From positions 16,368,001 through 16,432,000 of the forward strand of contig NC_088319.1 of assembly GCF_910592395.1 (NCBI RefSeq): a DNA stretch of 64,000 nucleotides, written 5' to 3'. The translations under genes were made by a program, and so were the position numbers. A model generated the notes under the pieces. The model worked only from the letters and a program-made list of their open reading frames with translations. It was not told where the DNA came from and made no database searches. Numbering within the stretch: position 1 is the stretch's first letter; each line of letters opens with the position of its first letter. This DNA comes from Lineus longissimus (lineage: Eukaryota > Nemertea > Pilidiophora > Heteronemertea > Lineidae). Of the stretch, positions 45,301 to 54,000 are shown in pieces.

Positions 45301-45740
45301 GTTATTGAAAAAACTTAACGGTGTAGGTAAGAAGTGGGCTCTTGCATTGTAACCCGCTGTTGATAGTCATGTGAATTTTTACTTAAAATCATCATCTGGT
45401 GACGGGTTGGTACTTAGATAGCACAGCTTATGTAAATACTAGTCTCTAACAACTCTATCCTTCTTTCCAGGCTTTACGATCTTTGACTCCGCTCTCCACA
45501 GTTCAAACGCCCCGCTCTATGACCCCTCTCACTCCGATGAGGTCGTTATCGCCAGTTCGTCTCAACTCCACGGGAATAACACCGCACTCAACAATGTCCA
45601 GCGGCCTCGGTTTGAGTATTGACTCATCTTGGGATAATAACATACTTGATGCGGTCTTAACGATGCAGTCTGCTCACAAGAATGGAATCTTTGGGCGGTC
45701 GTATGAACGATCTTCTTCCTTTGATGGGCTGGATGATTAG
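30344..45740 (+). CDS. Large coiled-coil protein, possibly CCDC30/CCDC136-related
   Basis: About 1268 residues, nearly all heptad-rich coiled coil (Leu, Glu, Lys, Gln), so a structural or scaffolding role is likely; no catalytic domain. Exons: 30344-30361, 33023-33136, 33387-33579, 33780-34036, 34209-34307, 34833-35057, 36430-36675, 37252-37452, 38263-38673, 38816-39244, 39424-39705, 40758-40913, 41168-41361, 41766-41795, 42513-42678, 42840-43012, 43391-43555, 43881-44058, 45471-45740; all phases agree. Possible in-frame small exons: 35349-35369, 40105-40122 and 40641-40688. The N-terminus has a short ordered motif (ARASVEEKLLHLWQLYLES, then VENYVEHIRQL) that I associate from memory with CCDC30/CCDC136. 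The C-terminus is non-coiled, with TPR/SMTPLTPMRSLSP repeats that look like proline-directed kinase or microtubule/end-binding sites (inference), ending SSSFDGLDD. The 18-nt first coding exon (MSKSQA) followed by a 2.7-kb intron is the least certain part. Confidence 0.85.
32172..32561. mobile_element. Foldback (double-hairpin) MITE-like element
   Basis: The outer ends are inverted: CCTTCAGCGCCGAACCACG on the left, CGTGGTTCAGTGTTGAAGG on the right. Then CGTGGCCCAAATC and GAGCTGGTTATCGGA are mirrored near the right end. Inside, the arm AACTACGCCATCGCCATCTT occurs with its complement twice, making two consecutive long hairpins. There is a G run near 32508. A shorter copy lies at 47937-48199. Non-autonomous; no coding capacity. 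Confidence 0.8.
36686..36893. mobile_element. MITE-like element with GGCTCACC ends
   Basis: Starts GGCTCACCGTTAGGGGAGTC and ends with GGTGAGCC, an 8-bp inverted pair. It starts 11 bases after the donor of coiled-coil exon 7 (36675). The interior has CCGTCGTCCGTCGTCGTCG and 'taagaacttgaaactttgta'. Similar high-copy elements are common in marine invertebrate genomes (recollection, not checked). Confidence 0.5.
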
Positions 45741-47440
45741 AACTATCAGTAGTGTTGCTGCTGGAACTGTGTGGATCACCCGCATAGCATACAAGGCCTT
45801 AACTTTCATCTTAACCAGATAGGGTCTTATAATCTCACTCACTAAATGTAACTTGCTTATTTCGGTGTGTGAAGGAAGATGGTCACTAACTGGGCGAATC
45901 TGCATGAATCAAAAAGGTTGTAATAAACTAGTCATTAGTTTTGTATTTGATTGAATCGAATATGATATCAACCCTGAAAGGTTGGGACTGAGGGAATTGA
46001 AATCAAAAGCTTCATGTGGGTCGACAAAACAGGCTCAGGCTTGTTCAATTAAGATTATTTCGGCAATAATTCATCTGCACTTTTTTGTCTTAATCGCAAC
46101 AACAAACATCAGTCCTGTCTTTATCACCTACAAATGTATGTATTACTCTTGCCATAGGTGTTTATATTAGGTAGCTCCAATTCATAACTCGGGTTGTAAA
46201 ATTTTAAATTCTCAAGTGCTTCATTTCTATCAGGCATAGGATCTGGAAGTTGCTTTCGTTTCTTAAGTGAAAGATTTTGGGTATAGCCTCCATCCGTCCA
46301 TCATGTGAATAGATCACTTTTAAATGTGATGGTAGTCCCTGAAGGCATTGGTTTACTGGTTCATATTTTCCGCATCTCAAGAACCATAAAGAATTTTCTG
46401 TTGGTTCTCCAAATGTGTTAGTCATATTTATATCAAAAGTGATTGTTTATTCATCAGTTTTTATGCAGAAAGTTTATTCCATGATAAGTATTTATAGATC
46501 TTTATGTACATTATGATATTGTGGTAGTATTTATATACATGTTCATCCTTCCTGACTCCACAGTTGTGCTCTCAAAGACTGCTTTCGAAAACTGCTGATC
46601 GGTTCTGTGACATTGTGTCTTTGCATCCGTACAATATTGATCTTTAGTTGACTGATTAGCTTTATATATCATAAATATTTCTATGTTAACGCCACTTAAT
46701 CCTTTCAATTTGTGAGAGAGATTTGAACAGTTCCTCCATGTACACACTCAGGTATCCGTTAGCATTTGTCATAACTAAAGCACCGCGCAAACAAATGATA
46801 AACTTGCTGCAACCTGCAATGATGATCGCTGCTATGTGTGACAAAATGATCTCTCCTCTGCAGGTAAAACAGGCAATCGCTGGGTTGGATTATGGTTGCA
46901 GGTCGCTGCACTTCCCAAATCTTGTCTGAGGTACCTACGATGACCTGACTGCAAATAAGTGATTATCAACGCTTGATTAAATTCCAGCACTAATACTCAA
47001 CATTCACACAGTTATCCCTGCTTGCTAGGTAGCCATTTCGTCCTGAGAAGAGAGAGGCAAATAAGGGTAGCCTTGTTTGGTTTATGAAGCCCCTTTATGA
47101 TGTCTTCTGACTGATATCTGTCTCTGTGTACTGATCTCTCGTGCCGTTCCAGTGTACAGTATTGCTTAATTCCACTTAGGTCAGGTGATTTCTATTTCCT
47201 TGTAAATATTTTTATATATTTTGCATATTGAAACATTTGTACTTTTTGTAAAATGTTTTACACTAAATGATGATGTATCATCAATGTGACTATGATGATC
47301 AATAAATGATGGTTGTTTCCAGACATTGCTTTATTGTTATATCGCAGGAGTTAATGTAAATACCATACCTGTGCTAGCTGTTAGGCAGTAGTCTGTGTCA
47401 CTACAGTGTGTCTATTCAGCACCACTAATGACCCATTGGA
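45741..47440 (+). other. Coiled-coil gene 3' UTR and spacer
   Basis: AT-rich sequence without recognisable exons. AATAAA at 47301-47306 (GATCAATAAATGATG) is a good candidate poly(A) signal; an earlier AATAAA occurs near 45922. No RNA genes seen. Confidence 0.5.
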
Positions 47441-47936
47441 TTCACCCATATCTTGGGCCTTCTCATCTCTCACATCATGTTGCAAACACAGTGGAGCAGC
47501 CAGGACTGATTCAGCCTGGCTGTGACTGTCTCATCTCTCTCATCATGTTGCCAACACGGTGGAGCAGCAAAGACTGATATCGGCCTGGCTGTGACTGTCT
47601 CATCTCTCACATCATGTTGCAAACACAGTGGAGCAGCCAGGACTGATTCGGCCTGGCTGTGACTGTCTCATCTCTCACATCATGTTGCAAACACAGTGGA
47701 GCAGCCAGGACTGATTCGGCCTGGCTGTGACTGTCTCCATTCTCTCTCATCATGTTGCCAACACGGTGGAGCAGCAAAGACTGATATCGGCCTGGCTGTG
47801 ACTGTCTCATCTCTCACATCATGTTGCAAACACAGTGGAGCAGCCAGGACTGATTCGGCCTGGCTGTGACTGTCTCATCTCTCTCATCATGTTGCCAGCA
47901 CGGTGGAGCAGCAAAGACTGATTCTGCCTGGCTGTA
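47440..47936. repeat. About 68-bp minisatellite with two interleaved unit types
   Basis: About seven copies. Type A has CACATCATGTTGCAAACACA and 'gcagccaggactgattcggcc'. Type B has CTCATCATGTTGCCAACACG and 'gcagcaaagactgatatcggcc'. The order is A, B, A, A, B, A, B. The array stops where the foldback element at 47937 begins. Confidence 0.85.
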
Positions 47937-48199
47937 ACCCAAATCCCCCCTCTTTGAGCTGGTTATCGGAGTCTCATGGACTTCATGAAAGAACTACGCC
48001 ATCGCCATCTTCAGGGCAAGGTAGGAACTGGAAACACCTCTTCTTGTCTTTATAGTTCCTACCTTGCCCTGAAGATGGCGATGGCGTAGTTCTTTCATGA
48101 AGTCCATGAGAGTCCGATAACCCGCTCAAAGGGGAGGGGCGATTTGGGCCACGTCGACCCCGGGCACGTCAATCTACGTGGTTCGGCGCTGAAGGTGTT
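47937..48199. mobile_element. Second foldback MITE copy, left end lost
   Basis: Shares AACTACGCCATCGCCATCTT and its complement, GAGCTGGTTATCGGA and the right end GGTTCGGCGCTGAAGGTGTT with 32172-32561. It has one hairpin, not two. The left outermost end is missing where it abuts the minisatellite. Confidence 0.8.
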
Positions 48200-49012
48200 G
48201 TACACGAAATATTACTCTAAAATGCCAAATACTTGCAACTATTACCGTATATACGCATATTGTACGTCCATCACTGACATTTTAGTGTGTTAATTGCTCG
48301 CTATAAGCTAGGTGATTGCGCCCTTAAACCAACTCATGAACTGACAACTGGAACGCGGAACGCGGAACTCAAACTTTAATGTGTAGTTAATTGTAATCTT
48401 ACTCTCTACATACCAAAGTGATTTATCTAGGAATATTGTTGAACTTCACTGAACACTAATGATGTGTTGATGAGTTCAATGAATCCTTCGATTCCTTTGG
48501 TTTTCTTGGCGAACTGACGTCCGACAATCAATGACCCGTTGACGTGTACCTGCAATACGCCTTTGCCATAGTGTGTAAACAGATCTATTTTTGGACAAAC
48601 TTGGGTCGATTTGGCCTGTGATGACACTGCTTCTAGGCTGTACCACCACAGCACTTTTTAAAGCTGTAGCAGCGCCAAGCAAGAGTCAAGACAAATATCC
48701 GCTGCCAGCCGCTAAACGCTACTGGATCAACCCCCTGGTGATCGATCGCCCCCCCCGGCCCCATCTTCAGATTCAGAGGCCTGGCACGGCCCTGTGATTT
48801 AGCCAAATTCAATATAATTCTTTTCTTCTGTGATGTTAAGGCCCTTGTGTGATGCAGCGTATTTCATAGCACCGGTACTCAACTTTCTTTAGTCTTATGT
48901 TAAACCGCAATGTCCGCTGCAATTCAAATTGCATAGGCCTATGACGCCGACGGTATTGTGACGACTTGTTTCTCAAATCTTTTAGTGAATAGTGACCAGC
49001 CCACCAGGTAGA
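48200..49012. other. Spacer upstream of the F-box gene
   Basis: Holds overlapping small open frames on opposite strands (48427-48654 minus; 48621-48797 plus), described in the findings; neither is firm enough to call. The F-box gene promoter and leader should lie here. Confidence 0.4.
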
Positions 49013-49098
49013 ATGTCCGCCATCTCCCAAGGAATTGATTGCATTCCCGATTCTCTCGGCTTTCTGGTCCTCAATAAAGATGGTGCTGTACTTGTTTG
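49013..49098 (+). other. LAMTOR4-like first coding exon
   Basis: ATG at 49013 encodes MSAISQGIDCIPDSLGFLVL and then NKDGAVL. This closely matches the N-terminus of Ragulator subunit LAMTOR4 (human [20 protein letters not shown], from memory). A possible GT donor follows at 49099. The frame also stays open and runs without a stop into the F-box protein ATG at 49199. No other LAMTOR4 exon was found downstream on this strand. Confidence 0.6.
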
Positions 49099-49198
49099 TA
49101 ATGGCTTTCTCAACTTTACAGGTTTAACAAAGAAGTTAAGAAGCCTCTTGCCAAAGCGAGGAATAAAAACAACCAAATATTCTGAGGCAAAGCTAGGA

Positions 49199-50962
49199 AT
49201 GGCTGCAGGAGAAAATCAAGCAGAAGCCATGCCTCCATTTCCTTTAACGGATTTACCGGATGACCTCTTGGAGCTGGTTCTCTCCGAACTTTCCGGGCCC
49301 TACCTCATTCATGTTGCACAACTGGTTTGTAAAGATTGGAAGTCCATCATCGACCGCCCGTCAATATGGAAGTTGAAATGTCTACGCGAGTATCCAAATG
49401 TATTCTTCAGCTTAGGAGGAGTGCCTGAGGATATGAGGACATTCTATTTCAAAAATCCATTAAATAGGAATCTTATCAAGAATGCCTACGCTATGGAGGA
49501 CAAGAAGCACTGGGATGTTGATGGATACTGTGACTTTGAGATTCAGACTTGTTTTCCCACCAAAGCTGCTGGCTCAGATCTTTTGAAAATACGGGGTTGG
49601 AATGGAGGTAGGTGTGAAGAACTTCATTTACGGACGGAGTACCTCTGATGGTTCAGAATTATCATTTAATAACTTTGACATCTCCATAGAAACACACTGC
49701 ATAGAGAAGAGAAGCCTTTTGCTTCAAGGTTTACCAAGATGGGTTAAAAAAGCCATCATAAACCCAATGTGACTTTTTGTGTTTCAGGTGAGTTGAAGTG
49801 TTGGGCTACATCCTACATGTGGTGTGGAAAGATGCAGAAAATAGACCTGGTCAGTGAAGGATGTTCAGAATTCCTTTTGGATGAGATAAGGCCTGATATT
49901 GATATATCGGAATGGTATGTTCTCTCTCTGTTCTCTTGTTATTATGTCAAATCTAATTGGTGTTATAGGTAAGATGAGTTCATGCACCATGTCAATACAT
50001 GTAGTGTGGGGAACTTGGAAAATAGACATGATCAGTGAAGGATCTTCTAAATTTTTATTGGATGAGATAAGGCTTGATATTGATATCCCAGAATGGAAGT
50101 CTTTTAGAGGTGCCCAAACCACTTTAGGGGTTAACAAGAAGGCTTAATGAAGACATTATCAATCCAATCTCTCAACAGTCTTTGGAGGTGACAAGCACTT
50201 TGGAAACTAATGCACATTCTGGTTTTGAATGTGTGCATTAGCCCTTGTCTTAACGTAGGACTAGTTTTGGGCAACAACCGTCTTTCCCTGCTGTAGCTCG
50301 AATCTAGTTTCCTCCTGTTACAGGTATGCTGGTCGGCACGACTGTGGTTGTACATTTGTCTTAGAGGTGCAACTTCTTGGGGCTGATGAAACTGTGATTG
50401 ACGACTTCAGTGGCGAGTGGGGTGTTGTCCAGTGGAAAGGAAGAGCCTGGCATCAGGTAGGCCTATATCTATTAAGATGTACTGTAGAACCTCTCTATCA
50501 AGGACCCTTTGGGACTGACAGAGTCTGTCCTTATCAGGGAGGTGTCCAGATTGCCTCCTTGGCCTTGCTATAAAACCTGGATATCTGCCTCGTTAACGAA
50601 GGAAAGCAAAAAACAAAGCAGGCGAAGCCTGTCGTCAGTTCTTAATGTGAGAAAACTTCTGTGTCATGAAGAGTGCGGGTGACCTCTGGCATTCTTTAGA
50701 GAGAGGCTGCCCTATTGTGATGTTCATTAGGAGGGAGATTCCTCTGTATCTGATTGGTCCTTGGGATACACCAAGATATGACCCTGAACTTCATCTCACT
50801 AGTGCGTATTCTCAATTTCAGGTGAGCCACAAATTCACAGGATACAAGCCGGGAGTGCGCTTCATCAAATACACACACAAAGGGAAAGACACTCAGTTCT
50901 GGGCTGGACATTATGGGCCAAAGTTCACTGGTGCTTCTGTCAGGTTCAACATCAAGAAGTAG
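49199..50962 (+). CDS. F-box protein with FBA domain (FBXO2/FBXO6-like)
   Basis: Substrate receptor of an SCF (SKP1-CUL1-F-box) ubiquitin ligase; FBXO2/FBXO6-type members bind N-glycans of misfolded glycoproteins for ER-associated degradation. Exons: 49199-49607, 49788-49914, 50324-50456, 50822-50962, giving 269 residues. The F-box is at about 14-55 (LTDLPDDLLELVLSEL...QLVCKDWKSIID...WKLKCLRE). The FBA domain follows: HWDVDGYCDF, KIDLVSEGCSEFLLDEIRPD, the HDCGCTF strand and a C-terminal DTQFWAGHYGPKFTGASVRF. The tryptophan of the sugar-contact loop (FWAG; YWAG in FBXO6) is kept, so glycan binding is plausible. A start at 49013 would add 62 residues in frame (331 in total) including a LAMTOR4-like stretch. 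An AG acceptor (CTTTCTCAACTTTACAG) at about 49122 offers a leader exon boundary that would make 49199 the true start. Which member of the family it is cannot be settled here. Confidence 0.88.
49969..50095 (+). pseudogene. Decayed duplicate of F-box gene exon 2
   Basis: This stretch is 127 nt, exactly the length of exon 2 (49788-49914), and begins after its own AG acceptor. It encodes a matching segment (KIDMISEGSSKFLLDEIRLD against KIDLVSEGCSEFLLDEIRPD). The donor that follows exon 2 (GAATG|GTATGT) has become GAATGGAAGTC, so the copy cannot splice out normally. The frame is still open. Confidence 0.8.
50478..50560. repeat. Fragment of the GTAGAACCTCT repeat in F-box intron 3
   Basis: GTAGAACCTCTCTATCAAGG then 'gactgacagagtctgtcctt' matches the left part of the element at 3014-3222. 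Only the left end is present. Confidence 0.5.
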
Positions 50963-51629
50963 GATAGCAATATTTGGAGAATACTGCTGCTGGATTTGTG
51001 TTCTAGACCGCAGGGTTGGCTCTGTGAATTTTTAGCCCATAGTAACATGTGCGAGAATGGCATCCCGCCAGTACTGAGACTAGCCAATCAACGAACGATT
51101 CGAGGAACCCGTGACCGGAGACTCCATGGCAATGAAGCGAGCGGGAAACTAGCCGATAATGTATGCGTAAGGCGACCAGCAGTGCCACCAAAGTCAATGA
51201 GCGGCAACGGGTAGAACTACAATGCAGACGATAGCAACCACATGTGATAGCGCGGCCGCCCGCAAATGATATTATGATAAAGTTTGACTGACTAACGATC
51301 GTACCTTGGCACCTTGGCTTCAATCAGAGTAAAAAAATTTCTGTAACAGTGCTTGGCATAGGCAGTTAAAGGCACACTGCAGGCAGGAGCCAGGTGGGTT
51401 GGATCAAGTTTAACCAAGTGGGTGCTTGGTGTATGTACTGTATCATGTAATCATTACTTCATGGTCACTTTAGACATGTATACATGAAGATATAAAATAT
51501 AATATGCATTGCATGACATTCCACATCTAATAAAAGGAAGCAAAAAAACCTTATGAAAAATGTGCTAAAATGCTGTCTTTGTCTAATTTGTTAACCCTCT
51601 GAACCAAAATATTGCTCTTTTTGATATTA

Positions 51630-52340
51630 TTGAGATCAGCTAGAAGCTCTGCCAAAGGCAGAAGGGTCCTGATATCCAAGTTACGACTGGCTGGTTGTAC
51701 CAGGTGCAGGACGGGCATATGAAGGCTGTATGAGTCGTCTCCATGGCGAGGTTGTGCCTGTCTTCGAGAGCCCAGTCTGATAGAAGCCCTGCCAAAGGCA
51801 GAAGGGTCCGATATCCAAGTTACGACTGGCTGGTTGTACCAGGTGCAGGACGGGCATATGAAGGCTGTATGAGTCGTCTCCATGGCGAGGTTGTGCCTGT
51901 CTTCGAGAGCCCAGTCTGATAGAAGCCCTGCCAAAGGCAGAAGGGTCCGATATCCAAGTTACGACTGGCTGGTTGTACCAGGTGTAGAACAGGCATATGA
52001 AGGCGGTATGAGTCATCTCCATGGCGTGGTTGTGCCTGTCTTCGAGAGCCCAGTGTGAGAGAAGCTCTGCCAAAGGCAGAAGGGTCCTGATATCCAAGTT
52101 ACGACTGGCTGGTTGTACCAGGTGTAGAACAGGCATATGAAGGCGGTATGAGTCGTCTCCATGGCGAGGTTGTGCATGTTTTCATGGGCGCTATAGAGAT
52201 GGAAGGTCTACCATTGGCAGAAGGGCCCTGATGTCTTGGGTAGATGATAGGTAGGCTTGAGTACGAGGTACAAAAGACCACATGAGTTGACTCCATGGCC
52301 CGGTTGTGCCTGTGCCTGTCTTCAAGGGCTCTGTGAGATA
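51630..52340. repeat. 139-bp minisatellite, four good copies plus a diverged one
   Basis: GATATCCAAGTTACGACTGG recurs at 51671, 51810, 51949 and 52089, giving a 139-140 bp period. A fifth unit around 52200-52340 is diverged. Units contain 'ctgccaaaggcagaagggtc', a short palindromic core (CTGCCAAAGGCAG). Open frames on the minus strand are a by-product. Confidence 0.85.
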
Positions 52341-52359
52341 GAAACTCTACCATAGGCAG

Positions 52360-52700
52360 TTCTCCTCACCATATGCGATGCCAATTCGGTCTGGTTGTGA
52401 CGGTCTTGACTCTCTCACCACGTTCATAAGCCAGCTGAGTTGCTGGACCTGATTCAGTCTGATAGTGATGAGTCGTACCAGGTCAAATTCGGTCTGGTTG
52501 TGACGATCTTGACTCTCTTCCCTCGTTGACAAGATAATGGAGATGCTAGGGCCCGATTCAGTCTGATTGTGACTGTCTCATCTCTCTTGCAAAGTTAGCA
52601 GGGCGGTGGTGGTGACAAGCGCTAGCCTAATTCGTCTGGTTGTGACTATCTTGTCTCTCCCACCACATTGACAGGGTAGGTCTGATTCCACATGATTAAC
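52360..52700. repeat. Diverged relatives of the 68-bp minisatellite
   Basis: Repeated 'gattcagtctgattgtgact' and 'gactctctcaccacgtt' motifs recall the units at 47440-47936. Four or five degenerate copies directly follow the 139-bp array. Confidence 0.5.
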
Positions 52701-54000
52701 GGTATATAAATCCGTAGCACATTTGAATTAAGGAATGGTGTGTATGCATCATGACCATTTTTTTAGGTACACTTTTTTGTCACAGCTATGGTATAAGCTG
52801 CGGTTGTAACATGGATAATAAACCATGTCTTTGAGGATACGGACTTGTAAAAATGTGGCAAGTGTCATACGGATTTGTATACTGTGGCCCTATGATGTTG
52901 TTCTGCTGGGGAGGACCATGTTCTTCAGAAAGACTTTTGCCAATGAGACAATTCCTTGGATTGAGCTAACTTCTCTCTGACATGCATAAGCTGGACGTTA
53001 TTCCAGCACATGCATTATAATCTGATTTGGTCTCAGCTAGTATGTCACAACTTTCTGGAAGACATTCACAGCCTTGTCTCTCCCACAGTAGTCATCTGGG
53101 CCTGCTGTCCTGCTATCATGTCACAACCAGAAACCGTTCTGTCTTTGTGTTGATTGTCCCAACACTTGACAGACTGCTCCACTTTGGACACAACCACTTG
53201 TGAAAGAATCCAAAGACGATCTTTACAGTTCAAAGCAAGGCAACTGTCTTGAACGACCAAAATCAAAGAGGTCAATATGAAGGAGGCTGGTGGTCCGATC
53301 GCCTTGTCCACATGGAGAAGACAACAGCCACAACTCTCATATTTCAGGGCATGGCACTTAGTCATGAAGTGAGGCTTCAAATAAATACTGTGCATTTCAA
53401 AGATTTTTTTTGTGGCACTGATCAAGTCCTCGGGGGTGAGTGCAACACCTCCATCTATTCAGAGACAATTGAAGAAAACGTGAATAATTTTAAGAATATT
53501 TATTGTATCATTATATCTCACAAAACAAACAAGTATCACATCATTATATCGAAAGAATGAAATATTTTCATATTTTCAGATCCAAGCCCCAAGCCAGGTC
53601 ATTCCTTGCACAAGCGCATAGCCTAGCCCTACTATGTGACCAGACAGTCCTCACACTGGTGCAACCTATACTCTCAGACTGACTCAACATTTAATGGGTA
53701 GGCTGGACTCATATACAGAATAAATCCTATCCACCCAAGATCAGGTTGGGGCACTGTGCAACTCAATAATACAAGGTATTGGTAAATTCAAGATACGTTT
53801 TTTATGACAGTGTATTCTGGCCAAAACACCAAAGGACAGCATAATCTTTTGATCGTCTTTCAAAAGACTGAGAAACAGTGATCTAGACTGGTAACTTTCA
53901 AAATATATCCATTAAGATGTGGTGTGTATGCACGACAAGAGCTTTTGACAACTCTGATAACAAACTGTCGCTGATCATTCTAATGTTCACTCATATATCC
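52701..54000. other. F-box/ABCF3 convergent spacer and ABCF3 3' UTR
   Basis: No gene recognised. The minus strand has AATAAA at 53504-53499, about 500 bases past the ABCF3 stop, the best poly(A) signal candidate. Confidence 0.5.
53499..53504 (-). terminator. Poly(A) signal candidate for ABCF3
   Basis: AATAAA on the minus strand, about 500 bases past the ABCF3 stop codon, in AT-rich sequence. No closer canonical hexamer was noticed. Confidence 0.45.

Noticed and set aside
47440-47936. Possible CRISPR-like repeat array
   Set aside because: Units are contiguous tandem repeats without unique spacers, in a eukaryotic intron-rich context.
51551-52353. Overlapping 84 to 151 codon minus-strand frames rich in repeats
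   Set aside because: They read through the 139-bp minisatellite; the period is not a multiple of three and the frames only look coding by repetition.
53249-53560. 103-codon open frame between the F-box gene and ABCF3
   Set aside because: No homology, low-complexity end, and it lies opposite the likely ABCF3 3' UTR.
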